Shown here: positions 30,430 through 40,743 of the stretch, piece by piece
How positions within the stretch are numbered: the stretch's first letter is position 1
How the letters are laid out: each line of letters begins with the position of its first letter
From: Aureococcus anophagefferens
Taxonomy: Eukaryota > Sar > Pelagophyceae > Pelagomonadales > Pelagomonadaceae
Direction: 5' to 3'
DNA length: 64,000 bases
Assembly: GCF_000186865.1 (NCBI RefSeq)
Contig: NW_008705561.1
Span: 186,001 to 250,000, forward strand
Position numbers and translations under genes: made by a program
Notes under the pieces: model-generated
What the model was told of the DNA's origin: nothing
Databases searched by the model: none
What the model saw: the letters and a program-made list of their open reading frames with translations, nothing else

Positions 30430-30529
30430 GCCCGCCTTCTTCTCGAGTCGCGGTGCAAATAGCCAAAGCTGAAGTGCTCGAGGAGCTCCTCCGGCGGCGT
30501 CAGGAAAGACGGAGCTTCTTACCCTAGGG

Positions 30530-31561
30530 CTACCGGTTCATGGACTCGGCTCTGGATAGCTGGGAGGCGATAGCGTGGAAGGCTGCTGCCTGCAGTGCTG
30601 GCTGGTTCTCGACAGGGACATGGAATGCAAAAAGGGTGTTCAGTGGTGTTTCGCGGCAGGATTCTTTTCTGGCCCACACGGCGCTGGCGAGGGATCGGTC
30701 GTGGTCCAGCAACACTTCGACAACTTCGAGGATCTCGGACCAACGGCGTCCCTTATTCTGGGCGAGGATATCGTGGAGCGGAGTAGATCCACTTTTTCCA
30801 ACACGTCGAGGATCGGCGCCAAATTCGAGAAGCAGCTCCACCACATCCGCTCGTGTACCATCGTCTCCCTCGAGCTCACGAGGCAATACTGCTTTGTAAC
30901 AATCCGACTTGGGGCATGCGCCGGCATCCAACAACATGCGAATAACGTCCGGTCGCTGAAACTCGCAAGCTGATTCGAGCACACTAAGATCCTCTACGGT
31001 GTATTTCGGGTCCGCGCCCAGAGCCAGCAGTTCCGAGACGCATGACGCGGGAACGCAGCCAAACGTCGCGGTCATCAAAGCACAATCCAGCGGCAGTTGA
31101 CGCAACAACTTCTTGAACGCGGCGGACTCCAAGTGAAAAGCGTCCATGGGAAGAGCGCTTCTTTTAGCGTCTAGCATGCCAATTTCAAACCACTTAAGGT
31201 TCTTTGATCCTCGCAGCGCTCCCGTGCGGACTAGTTTTTCGCAGTCCTCCTCCCAGGTGGTCATGTCCGCGCCGCTTACGAAGAAGATGGACAATTGCTC
31301 GAGCGCCTTCATGAATGTCAGAGGCCACGCGAGGTGCACAAGATCGCGCGGCTCTGCCACGTCGACGTCCAGTGTTCTGGTCCGTGTCAATTTCGACACG
31401 ACGTTCACGCAGGAAAGAGCACCTGCCTTGATGTCACGGACTTCCTTAACACAGAGTAGAGCCGCCCGCGCGGCGCGGTCTGTCGTCGAAGCTCTCAAGA
31501 CATCGGTGAACTCTAGGTGATCGAACACCGCTGCGCGAAGGTGCGCGTCGAGGCGCCGCAT
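30530..31561 (-). CDS. Ankyrin-repeat protein, tandem paralogue 2
   Basis: The 343-residue protein starts directly at MRRLDAHLRAAVFDHLEFTDVL, equivalent to residue 36 of its neighbour. It contains the same spacer (LRQLPLDCALMTATFGCVPASCVSELLALGADP) and ankyrin units (DVIRMLLDAGACP, DVVELLLEFGADPRRVGKSGSTPLHD). Tandem orientation with 100 bp between the genes supports local duplication. Third-position GC is reduced relative to flanking genes, as in paralogue 1. Confidence 0.8.
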   Translation of the reverse strand: MRRLDAHLRAAVFDHLEFTDVLRASTTDRAARAALLCVKEVRDIKAGALSCVNVVSKLTRTRTLDVDVAEPRDLVHLAWPLTFMKALEQLSIFFVSGADMTTWEEDCEKLVRTGALRGSKNLKWFEIGMLDAKRSALPMDAFHLESAAFKKLLRQLPLDCALMTATFGCVPASCVSELLALGADPKYTVEDLSVLESACEFQRPDVIRMLLDAGACPKSDCYKAVLPRELEGDDGTRADVVELLLEFGADPRRVGKSGSTPLHDILAQNKGRRWSEILEVVEVLLDHDRSLASAVWARKESCRETPLNTLFAFHVPVENQPALQAAAFHAIASQLSRAESMNR

Positions 31562-31642
31562 CGTTGGGCAGCCAGCTGGGGAGCCGGTCGCTCAAAAGTT
31601 CAAGAGCGACGGCACCCAACCAACGTGAAGCGCGCGGCGACG

Positions 31643-32121
31643 ATGGCACGCCTGATATCGATCGCAGCAATGCTCATCGCCGCCGTCGGCGCTCTGCGGC
31701 CCACGCGCATTCAGCACATGCGTAGCGTGCGCAGACTAAGCGCCTCAGACGCCAGCGCCGACGAGATGAAATTGTTCTGCGAGGAGACGGCCGAGGCGAG
31801 CGCCGACGCCGTGCGCAAGGTGCGCGCTCCTCCGTCCCACGCGCGCGCGCGCATCCCGCCGCGCCAACGCGCGCGCGTCTCGCAAATTCGACGAAATCAC
31901 AGATGTCCGTCGAGGAGCGCGTGCAGCGGTCGATGGCGGCCGAGGCCGCGGAGGATCGCATGATGGCGCTCGCGGGCGAGCTCGAGGACGCGATCGACGC
32001 GGGCGACGCGGCGCTCGAGGCGGAGCTCCGGGCGAACATGGCGGCGACGCGGCAGCAGTACAAGGACCTCGTCGGCGGAGGCTCGAGCCTCTTCGTCGAC
32101 GCCGTGAGCGAGGCTTCATAA
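31643..32121 (+). CDS. Small plastid-type protein, two exons
   Basis: Exons 31643-31819 and 31903-32121 (83-nt GT-AG intron, acceptor AATCACAG) give 131 residues. The leader MARLISIAAMLIAAVGALRPTR resembles a heterokont signal-plus-transit peptide. The mature part is a charged helix-rich domain (ELEDAIDAGDAALEAELRANM, then TRQQYKDLVGGGSSLFVDAV), possibly a short coiled coil of UVR-like type. No family is assigned with confidence. Confidence 0.7.
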
Positions 32122-32282
32122 CGTAGTCCGACGGCAGGCTCACGTGGCAGGGGAGGGGCCTCGTCTACTCAGGTCAGGTCCGGCGATACCGTAGAACAAC
32201 GGGAGCGAGAGAAGTCCGGGTCAACAACAGGAGTACAGAGCGGCGCGCTTGTCGCGCCGCGGCGGGGGGATGCGGGTGCGGC

Positions 32283-35200
32283 CTACTTGCGGCCGCGGCG
32301 CGAGGCCGGCTTCTTCTTCGGCGGCGGCGACTCGTCCTCGTCGTCGTCGTCGTCCTCCTCCTCCTCGAGGGGCGCGGCGGGCATCCAGGAGCGGCGGCGC
32401 TTGCGGTCCGCGGCGTCGGCGTCGTCGTCGTCGTCGTCCGTCGTGATGTGGCCCGCGTCGCCGGAGTACGCGCGGCGCGCCGCGGGCATGATGGGCTCGT
32501 CGTCGGAGTCGGAGTCGGCGCCGTCCTCGGCGAGGGGCTCGAGGAGCGGCGGCGCGTCGTAGGTGCGGCGGCCGCCGGGCAGCGGGTCGTCGTCGGAGTC
32601 GGACTCGGCGCGCGGCGGCGCCGGCGCGGCGTCGTCGTCCTCGTCCGCGGACTCGTCGATCTTGCCGAGGGGCGTCGACCGGGCCGACGACGGCCGGCTC
32701 GACGCGCGGCGGCGCTTGTCGCCGGACCGCGGCGCCGGTTCCTCCGGCTCCGGCGGCGGCGGCGCGCGGGGCTTGGGCCGGGGCTTGCCGCCGCGGAGCG
32801 CCGCCTCGAACGCGTCGAGGCGCGCCCAGGCGTCGTCGTCGTCGTCGTCGGCGCCGTCCGGGCGCCGGAGCGCGCGGGACCGCGCGTCGAGGGCCTCGAG
32901 GACCGAGGCCCGGAGGCCCGCGTCGCGCCGCGCGCGCGCCGATTTCGCGTTCTTGCGGCCGTCGGCGACGTAGGGCAGCAGCCCGGCGAGCCCCGCGAGG
33001 CTCGCGGGCGGGTTCGCGAAGGCCGCGTCGAGGCCCCCGTGGAGCACGCCGTGGAGCGCGTCCGTCGCCGCGGCCGCGTCGTCGCCGAAGGACGCGCGGA
33101 GCGCCTTGGCCAGCGCGGCCCCGAGGTCCGCGACGGCGTCGCGCGCGGCCTCGTGTTCGTCCTCGTCGCCGTCGTCGGCGCCGAGGAGGGCCGCGACGCG
33201 GTCGAGGGCGCGGAGGTGGACCGTGGCGGCGTCGTCCGGGTGCGCGGCGAGGGCCTCGGCCGCGGCCGCGAGGATCTCGGACTCCTCGGCGGCGGCCGCG
33301 ACGGCGAGCACGGCCGCGAACAGATCCTCGCGCTGGGGCGTGTCCGGCCGGCCGCCGGCGACGAACTGGAGGGCCGGCTCGAGGACGAGGCGCGCCGGGG
33401 ACGCGTCCTTCGTCGCGGCCTTCCACGACGACGCGTAGTGCTTGGGCGTGGGCCGCGCGGGCGTCGCGCCGAGCGCCGCGGCGCCGTGGCGCCAGACGAC
33501 GTCCGCGGCGAGCGCCGCGAGGTCGCGGTCGTCGTCGACGGGCAGCGCCAGCGCCGCGAACCCGCGCTTGCGGCGCAGGCCCGGGTGCGCGAGGCCGCCG
33601 GCGGCGGCGGCGGCGACTGCGAGCGCGCGGAGCTGCGCGGCGTGGAGCGCGGCCCAGGCGTCGCGGTCCAGGTCGCTCCGCAGGGACTTGGCTCCGTTGA
33701 CGCCGTCCTGGGCCTCGGCGAGGGACCGCTGGGGCGCGACGGCGAACTCGTCGAGGTGCGCGACGAGCAACGTCTTCGCGGCGGCCGCGGCCGCGACGAC
33801 CGCGGGGTCCGCGGGAGCGTCGCCGTCGTCCCTGGCGCCGTCGGCCCTGGCGACCGCGCGCGCCGCGACCCAGGCGTGGAGCGACGCGAGCGCGTCGAGC
33901 GCGTCGACGGCCGCGCCGTCCGCGGCGGCCGCGTCCTCGGCGACGCGGTGCTTGAGGTCCTCGAGGAGCCGCGCCGCGTCGCTCTTCTTCAGGCAGGCGG
34001 CGACGTCGGCCTGGGCCGCGAGGGCCGCGAGGCGCCGCGACGCCGCGCGGCCGTCGGCGACGGCCGCGTCGCGCTCGAAGCGGTCGTCCTCGCGGTCCGC
34101 GGCGTCGCGGAGCGCGCGGGCGAGGCGGCCGCAGCAGGCGCCTAAAGCGGCGTCGACCTGCTTCTGCGCCGCCTTGGCGTGGCACACGAAGGCCCGCGCG
34201 GCCTCCGCGGCGAGCCGCGGCGCGGCGCCGGACCCGCGCTCGACGGCGCCGAGCGCGGCCGCGAGGACCGCGACGTAGCGCGCGTCCTTCGTCGGCGCGC
34301 GCGCCGCGAAGGCCGCGAGGCCCAGGAGGTGGGGCAGGAGGCCGTCGTCGGCGCCGTACTTGCGCAGCAGGCCCGGCAGCGCGTCGAGCAAGGCGGCGCC
34401 GAGCGCCTCCGCGCCCGCGGCCTCGGTCCTAGACGCCGCCGCGAGGAAGAGGCGCAGGAGCACGTCCACCAAACGCGCGGCCTGGGGCGACTGCGTGCCG
34501 ACGTCGTCGCGGCCGAGCACGTCGACCCAGGCGCGCCAGTCCTGGAGCAGCGCGCGCGAGTCGTCGCCGAGGTCGAGGAACGCGTCCGCCGCGAGCGGCG
34601 CGAGCGCGAGCGGGCCGTCGTCGCCGAGGATCGACGCCTCGACGAAGCGGCCGAGGTCGTGGAGCGTCTTCGCGCCGTCGCCGCCGGCGCGCGCGACGTC
34701 GAAGTCCTCGTACTTGAGCGCGAGGCCGAGGCACGCGGCGCGCAACTCGGGCGCCGCGTCCTCGTCGACGATCTTCGAATACACTTTATCCGTGACGTCG
34801 GCGACGTCGTCCTCGCCCAGATCTAACTCCGCCAGGAGGCCGCAGTCCATGCAGGCGTCGAGCGCGCCGACGGCCGCGGCCCGCGCGGCCTCGTCGACGT
34901 CGTGCGCCATCTCCGCGAGCCGCGGCACGAAGCGCGCCGCGAAGTCGCCGAGGGCCTCGCGCGTGGCGTCGTCGACGGCGCCGAAGGCCCGCGCGAGCGC
35001 GCCCGCCGCCGCGGCGCGCTCCGCGCCCTCGGGGAAGTCGAGGACCCACGCGACGTACTTGAGGTAGCGCGTGTCGAGGTACTTGGCCGGCCGCGCGGCG
35101 ATCCACTTGCCGAGGCGCTCGACGACGGCGACGCGCACGCGCGCGTGGACGTCGCGGTAGCGCTTGCAGAAGACGTCGTCGAAGATGGCCTCGCCGAGCT

Positions 35201-36189
35201 CGTCGAGCCGCTCGAGCGACGCCTCGAGGTCGTCGGTCCGCTTCCGCACCGCCTCGGCCTTGGAGCCCTTCTTCGGCTTCGCGCCGCCGCCGAGGGCCTC
35301 GAGCTGGGCCGCGCAGCTCGCGACCTGGGCCTCCAGCGCCGCGGCGGCCGCGGCGACGGCGAGGCCCACCTCCATGGCGCCCGCCGCGCCCGCGTGGCGG
35401 CAGTGGACGACGTCGTGGCGCGCGCACGCGCCCAGCGTCTGCGACACGGCGCCGAGGGCCTCGGCGTCGTAGGACGACCCGGACCGGCAGCGGTCGACGA
35501 TCTTGCCCCAGACGGCGTCGAAGCGCGCGCCGAAGCCCGTCTTCTTGCTCGACGGCTCGTGCACGGGGTACGCGTGCGGCCGGTCCTTCGCGCCGAGCTG
35601 GTCGCTCAGGGCCTCCAGCGGGTCCCGCAGCGCCTCGCCGTCGCCGGCCTCGAGGTCCAGGCTCTCGCCGACGAGCGCCGGCGCGTCGACGGCGCCGCAG
35701 GCCTCGAAGACGAACCGCGCGAGCATCGCCGCGCCTGCGATTCCGCCGCGTTCGGAGCGCGCGGTCGAGCGTCCCCGCGCGCGCGCGCGCGCAGGCGCGC
35801 TCCCGGTCGGCGCGCGCGCGCGCGCCCATCCCTGAAGACGACGCCGGCCCCGCGCCCTTGCCCGCGTTCGCGGCGTACTCGACGACCCACGCTTCCGCCG
35901 CCGCGTCGAGGTCGTAGTCCTTGTTCTTGAGCTTCTTCGCGTCCATGCACGCCTCGAAGAGCCAGCTCATGTTCTTCGGGTTCTTCGGCGCCCGCGGCGC
36001 CCGCGGCGCGCGCGGCGCGCGCTTCTTCGGCGCCGCGCTGGGCATGGGCTCGTCGTCGTCGGAGTCCTGCGCGAACTCCTCGTTGTCTTGGGTCAGCTGC
36101 ATCGCCGCGCGCCGCGCGAACTCCTGCGCCGCGAGCTCCTCGGCGTAGCTGACGGTCTGCTTCACGGCGCGGCGCGGGCGCGTGGCCAT
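32283..36189 (-). CDS. SCC3: Cohesin subunit SA/Scc3 (stromalin)
   Basis: Exons 36189-35856 and 35734-32283 encode 1,261 residues. The conserved core is the stromalin domain: IFDDVFCKRYRDVHARVRV, ERLGKWIAARPAKYLDTRYL, KYVAWVLDFPEG. The first exon carries an acidic N-terminus and DLDAAAEAWVVEYAANAGKG, and the second continues AMLARFVFEACGA as in SA proteins. Frame and homology require a 121-nt intron with donor GC (GCGCGGGG) and acceptor CGCAG; the intron contains long alternating GC tracts. HEAT-like helices fill the middle, and the C-terminus is acidic, Ser-rich and basic by turns. SA/Scc3 binds the kleisin and DNA in cohesin. It is divergent from the CTNNBL1 gene. Confidence 0.9.
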
Positions 36190-36607
36190 GGTTGTTGCGT
36201 GCGCTCTCTTGCAGCAGAGATGGCGGACCTTTGCGCGCGAAGCCGAAGCTCGACTCTTGAAAACCTGGTCGATCAACTGGCCGGCCGGGGGTCGCGCGCG
36301 CGTCCCAGATGGGCGAAGAGTCGTAGCAAGGCTAGCTACGGCCTTCTAGGACCGTCGCAGGACAGCCTGAGAGGCGTGGCTCTTACGTGCTGGTCTTGCG
36401 AGTTCGAGGCGTGGCTGTCAAAATTGAATTTACCCCCGGCCAAGTGCGGCACCGAGAGAGGCAACATCTCCCGCTCAAGTGCTGCTCCCTCGCGGCGAGC
36501 GGCGGCAGCGACGCGCGCAAGGCCACCCACCGCGTCGCAGCCGGACACCGCCGCGCTGCAGCAACCGCACGCGACAGCCACCGTCGCGCGGCGCGCTTGC
36601 AAAAGAG
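36190..36607. promoter_or_regulatory. Divergent promoter region of SCC3 and CTNNBL1 genes
   Basis: These 418 bp separate two divergent start codons. No gene or clear core-promoter motif is seen. The middle (36400-36440) is AT-richer than the flanks. Confidence 0.5.
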
Positions 36608-38461
36608 ATGCCGTCCTGGCACGCCGGGACCACCGGCGCCGTCGAGGACCTCTTCATCCCGGCAAAAACATACGAGGGCTCGCGGCCGGGCTACGTCTTC
36701 TCGACGCGCGACGGCCGCACGGGCTACTACAGCGACGCGCGCGCCGCGAAGCGGCCGCGCGACGACGGCGCCGAGAGCGCCGCCGCGAAGCGCGCGCGGC
36801 CCGACGACGACGGCGGCGTCGAGGCGATCCTGGCCAAGGCCGACGAGGCGGAGATCACGGAGCTCGACGCGGCGTCGCTGAAGCGCCTGCTTCTCTCGCT
36901 GGAAAAGAAGATCACGCGGAACCAGCAGCTGCGCGTCAAGTACGGCGACGACCCGAGCCGCTTCGCGGAGAGCGAGGTCGATCTGGACGACGCGCTCCAG
37001 CAGATGGGCCTCTGCGCGGCCGCGCCGGAGCTCTACGGGTCGCTCTGCGACCTCGGCGGCGTCGCGTCCATCGTCGGGCTGCTGTCGCACGAGAACGCGG
37101 ACATCTCCGCGTCGGCGTGCTCGCTGCTCTACGACCTGACGGACGCGGACGTCGTCGACTCGTCCGAGGCGGGCGCCGCGGGCGCCGCGACGCTCGCCGC
37201 GGCCATCGAGGCGGCGCAGGGTCTGGAGGTGCTCGCGTCGAACGTCGCGCGCTTCGACGAGGCCGTCACGGAGGAGGCCGAGGCCGTGCACAACACGCTC
37301 GGCGTCTTCGAGAACGTGCTCGACGTCGGCGGCCCGGGCGCCGCGGAGGCCGTCGCGGCGAAGACGTGCCTCGGGCCCTGGCTCCTCGCGCGCGCGGGCG
37401 TCAAGGGCTTCGGCCCCATCAAGCTCTACGCGTCGGAGATCCTGAGCATCCTCGCGGGCGCGTCCGAGGCCGCGGCCGGCGCGCTCGCGGAGGCCGAGGT
37501 CGGGGGCGCGGACGGCGTCGACGCGCTGCTCACGGCCTGCGCCTACTACCGGAAGCGCGCGCCCGCCGTCGGCGACGAGGAGGAGTGCGTCGAGAACCTG
37601 TTCCAGGCGCTGGGGTCCCTCGTGTCGTCCGCGCCCGCGACGACGCTCCCGCGCCTCGTCCGGTCCGAGGGCGTCGAGCTCCTCGTCAAGTGCGCCAAGG
37701 AGGGCAAGCACGCCGCGGCCTGCGCCCTGCGCGTGCTCGCGGGCGCGCTGGAGTGGGGCAACCTCGGCGACGACGGCGACGCGAACCCGCTGCCGCCGTT
37801 CTTCGCGTGCGGCGGCCTCAAGGTGCTCTTCCCCGCGCTCCGGGGCCGCGGCGCCGCGCGCGGCGCGATCGTCGCCGGCGACAAGCGGAGCCGCCAGCGC
37901 GGCGGCAAGATCAAGCGGCGCCGGCGCTTGGTCGACGACCAGCGCGACCTCGACGAGCACGTCGTCTCCGTCGCCGCGTCGATCTGCCTCTACGCGGGGC
38001 CGGAAGCGCCGGACCTCGCGATGAAGCGGCTGCTGGCCAAGTTCGCCGAGGACGACTGCCGCGCCGTCAAGGCCCTCGCGGACCGCTACGCGGCCTACGC
38101 GCGCGACGTGCGCGCCGCGGCCGAGGACCCCGTCGCCGCGGCCGACGGGCCCGACGCGCGCCTCGCGCGCGCGCTCCGCGCGGGGCTGCACGCGCTCCGC
38201 CTCACGGCGACGGCCCTCGCCTTCGCGGCGGTCTACAGCCCCCGGGCGCGCGCCGCGCTCCTCGCGAAGCTCGCCGAGGCGGCGACGTCGCCCAACGAGC
38301 TCGCGAACGCGCTCGCGGACTACGCGCGCGACGTCGGCGACGGCGCCGACGCCGCGACGGGCGACGCGGAGCTCGACGCGGCGGCCGCGCCCGGGCCGGG
38401 GCTCGCCGCGACGCTCCGGGCCTGGGCCGCCGCGCTCTCCGCGCTCGCCCAGCCGTCGTAA
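36608..38461 (+). CDS. CTNNBL1: Beta-catenin-like protein 1 (spliceosome-associated)
   Basis: The 617-residue protein matches CTNNBL1 along its length: LLLSLEKKITRNQQLRVKYGDDP, ESEVDLDDALQQM, a GLLSHENADISASACSLLYDLTD armadillo repeat, EEAEAVHNTLGVFEN, KLYASEILSIL and CVENLFQALGS. Known role: an ARM-repeat component linked to the Prp19/CDC5L complex in pre-mRNA splicing. The N-terminus has a basic stretch (AAKRPRDD, AAKRARPD) suitable as a nuclear signal. An extra basic insertion, KRSRQRGGKIKRRRR, precedes the C-terminal helices. Single exon. Confidence 0.95.
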   Translation: MPSWHAGTTGAVEDLFIPAKTYEGSRPGYVFSTRDGRTGYYSDARAAKRPRDDGAESAAAKRARPDDDGGVEAILAKADEAEITELDAASLKRLLLSLEKKITRNQQLRVKYGDDPSRFAESEVDLDDALQQMGLCAAAPELYGSLCDLGGVASIVGLLSHENADISASACSLLYDLTDADVVDSSEAGAAGAATLAAAIEAAQGLEVLASNVARFDEAVTEEAEAVHNTLGVFENVLDVGGPGAAEAVAAKTCLGPWLLARAGVKGFGPIKLYASEILSILAGASEAAAGALAEAEVGGADGVDALLTACAYYRKRAPAVGDEEECVENLFQALGSLVSSAPATTLPRLVRSEGVELLVKCAKEGKHAAACALRVLAGALEWGNLGDDGDANPLPPFFACGGLKVLFPALRGRGAARGAIVAGDKRSRQRGGKIKRRRRLVDDQRDLDEHVVSVAASICLYAGPEAPDLAMKRLLAKFAEDDCRAVKALADRYAAYARDVRAAAEDPVAAADGPDARLARALRAGLHALRLTATALAFAAVYSPRARAALLAKLAEAATSPNELANALADYARDVGDGADAATGDAELDAAAAPGPGLAATLRAWAAALSALAQPS

Positions 38462-38729
38462 ACCGGGTGTGCGCCGTGCGCGTCGAAGTACGCGTCGGGG
38501 CGGCATCGTCGACGGCATCGGGTCCACGTTGAAGCTCGACGAAGCGGTCAAGCACTCGCCTGACTGTCTGTCGGCGTCGTCGTCCCGACACTTCGCAAGC
38601 ACACCACACACCTCGGCGCGCGCCCTGCGCCCATCTCTCGCGCGCATCCCTCGCGCGCCATCGCTGCGCCGCGCGCGCACCCTGCTCGCAGTCGCGCCGA
38701 CCCCGCCGTTCCTCCGCAGGCGCCGCACC

Positions 38730-39206
38730 ATGTCGTCGTTCCACGGTAATAGCGGTCAGGACTGGTCCACGGTGAACGTGGGCCGGTCGGCGAAGCCCTT
38801 CAAGAAGCCGACGGACGCGGACAAGAAGCAGGACCTCACGAAGGCGCTGCGCACGGGCGGCGTGGCCACGAGCGCGCGCATGGGCGGCGCGACGAACAAG
38901 ACGGTCGCGGGCCACGGCATCATGGGCACGACGGCCGGCGCGGGCGCGCGGAAGATCGAGGAGGAGACGGAGACCTTCAAGGTCCAGAAGACGGGCCTCG
39001 CCTTCGGCAAGGCGCTCATGCAGGCGCGGACCGCAAAGAAGATGTCGCAGAAGGACCTCGGCACGAAGATCAACGAGAAGCCCCAGGTCATCCAGCAGTA
39101 CGAGGGCGGCAAGGCCGTGCCCAACCCCCAGGTCATCTCCAAGATCGAGCGCGCCCTCGGCGTCAAGCTCCCCCGGCCGCCCAAGGTCCAGAAGGTCAAG
39201 GACTAG
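38730..39206 (+). CDS. MBF1: Multiprotein-bridging factor 1 (MBF1/EDF1)
   Basis: The 158-residue protein has the MBF1 N-terminal domain (QDWSTVNVGRSAKPF) and a C-terminal cro-type helix-turn-helix (MSQKDLGTKINEKPQVIQQY, then NPQVISKIERALGVKL). MBF1 is a transcriptional coactivator bridging TBP and bZIP factors, and in yeast also acts on stalled ribosomes. The length equals that of typical eukaryotic MBF1. A CCGCAG 10 bp before the start codon could be the acceptor of a leader intron. Confidence 0.97.
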   Translation: MSSFHGNSGQDWSTVNVGRSAKPFKKPTDADKKQDLTKALRTGGVATSARMGGATNKTVAGHGIMGTTAGAGARKIEEETETFKVQKTGLAFGKALMQARTAKKMSQKDLGTKINEKPQVIQQYEGGKAVPNPQVISKIERALGVKLPRPPKVQKVKD

Positions 39207-39478
39207 GCGCGGGCGCCGCGCCGCGCGCTAAGCTCGATCGACGTTCGTTTGGGTTGGCGCGACGCGCTGGGGCGCCGCGGCCGCTTGGTGCGTGCGTCGG
39301 CGGCCCGTGGGGCGGGCCTCGCGGCGCGGCGCGCGACGCCGAGGCGTCCGGGACTTGGCCGGGGGTCGTGGCGTCGCGTTCGCCGTCGTCGAGCTCATCA
39401 CCAGCGTCGTCGTCGCATCAGCCGCACGTAAGAGCGACCGACGCCGTCCGACGCGCCGCCGCCGCCCGCGACCCGAGC

Positions 39479-40447
39479 ATGGCCGACTTCGCGGCGCTCG
39501 CGGCGAACGCGAAGAAGGCGCCGAATGTGAAGAACGCCGTGCTGCTGCTCAAGCACATGCGCGCGCACAAGGTCCGGCGCAGCGACCTCGTCGTGACCTA
39601 CGGCGGCATCGCCCTGCGGAACGCGAAGCGCCTCGGCGACGACGCCTGGGCCGTCTACGAGCAGACGCTTTTGGCCGCGCTCGACGTCGACGACCAGCCG
39701 CTCGCGAAGACGTGCGCCGACGCGCTGCTCGCGCGCTTCGAGCCCAAGGACGGCGGCAAGCCGTCGGCGCGCGTCGAGCGCCTCAAGGGCCTCGTCGCCG
39801 AGGCGCGCGGCGACTGGGACGGCGCGCTCGCCAAGTACGCGGGGCTCCTCGAGGCGAACGCCGCGAACGCCGCGGCTTTGAAGCGCGAGATCTGCGTGCT
39901 CAAGGGCAAGGGCGCGGCGCCGGCGGCCGTCGCCGAGGCGCTCAACGGCTACGTCGTCAAGTTCCAGAGCGACCAGTCCGCGTGGCAGGCGCTCGGCGAG
40001 CTCTACGCGGCGAACCTGCGATTCGCGGACGCGATCTTCTGCTACGAGGAGCTCACGCTCTTCGACCCGCTCGCGCAGCACTACCACCGGCGGCTCGGCG
40101 AGCTCTACTACTCGCTCGCCGCCGCCAACGCCAAGGACGCCGAGCCCCGCTACCGCCACGCGCGCAAGTACTTCGCGAAGAGCCTCGAGCTGCGCAAGGC
40201 CGCGAACGCGCGCGCGGCGACGGGCCTCCTCCTCGCCTGCAGCGCGCTCAAGGTCCTCGTCCGCGGCGACAAGGTCGACGCCGACGACGAGCTCAACGCG
40301 GCGCTGGGCTCCGTCGCCGCCGCGCACCTCAAGGCGGCCTACGCGAAGGCGCCCGCGGAGCTCCAGGCCGCGAACGCGGCCGTGCTCGACGCGCACGCGC
40401 CGCCCTACGCGCGGCTGCTGCCGGCCAAGGACGCGGACCCGCAGTAG
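39479..40447 (+). CDS. EMC2: ER membrane protein complex subunit 2 (TPR)
   Basis: The 322-residue TPR protein contains the EMC2 series RVERLKGLVAEARGDWDGAL, LKREICVLKGKG, FQSDQSAWQALGELYAANL, FCYEELTLFDPLAQHYHRRL and ARKYFAKSLELRKAANARA. EMC2 is the cytosolic scaffold of the EMC insertase, which inserts tail-anchored and polytopic proteins into the ER. No signal peptide or membrane span, as expected. Single exon; starts at GCATGG 39479. Confidence 0.92.
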   Translation: MADFAALAANAKKAPNVKNAVLLLKHMRAHKVRRSDLVVTYGGIALRNAKRLGDDAWAVYEQTLLAALDVDDQPLAKTCADALLARFEPKDGGKPSARVERLKGLVAEARGDWDGALAKYAGLLEANAANAAALKREICVLKGKGAAPAAVAEALNGYVVKFQSDQSAWQALGELYAANLRFADAIFCYEELTLFDPLAQHYHRRLGELYYSLAAANAKDAEPRYRHARKYFAKSLELRKAANARAATGLLLACSALKVLVRGDKVDADDELNAALGSVAAAHLKAAYAKAPAELQAANAAVLDAHAPPYARLLPAKDADPQ

Positions 40448-40743
40448 GAAGCGGCGGGGGCTAAGGCGTGCTTTTACGAGGCGTGCCGCGTGTGCGAAAA
40501 ACGCGACGGCCGGGCCGTCCGCGGCGTCGCGTCACTCCGTCGCGGCTTGGGCGGCGCAGGCGCACGGCGCGGACGGACGCCGTGCAGACGGACGCCGCGG
40601 ACGTCGGCAACACGCTCGGGGCTCAGGCCGCTAAATGATGACCCCTCGGCGTCTCCTGCGTTGCATTTGCCACGTTTTCCTCTGCCACTAACACAACATT
40701 CAAGCGAGCTATTCGGCTTTCGACTTGTTCAAGGCCGTTCGCG

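Noticed and set aside
32448..34145. Long plus-strand frame opposite the cohesin gene
   Set aside because: It is an Arg-rich antisense shadow of a gene with clear homology on the minus strand.
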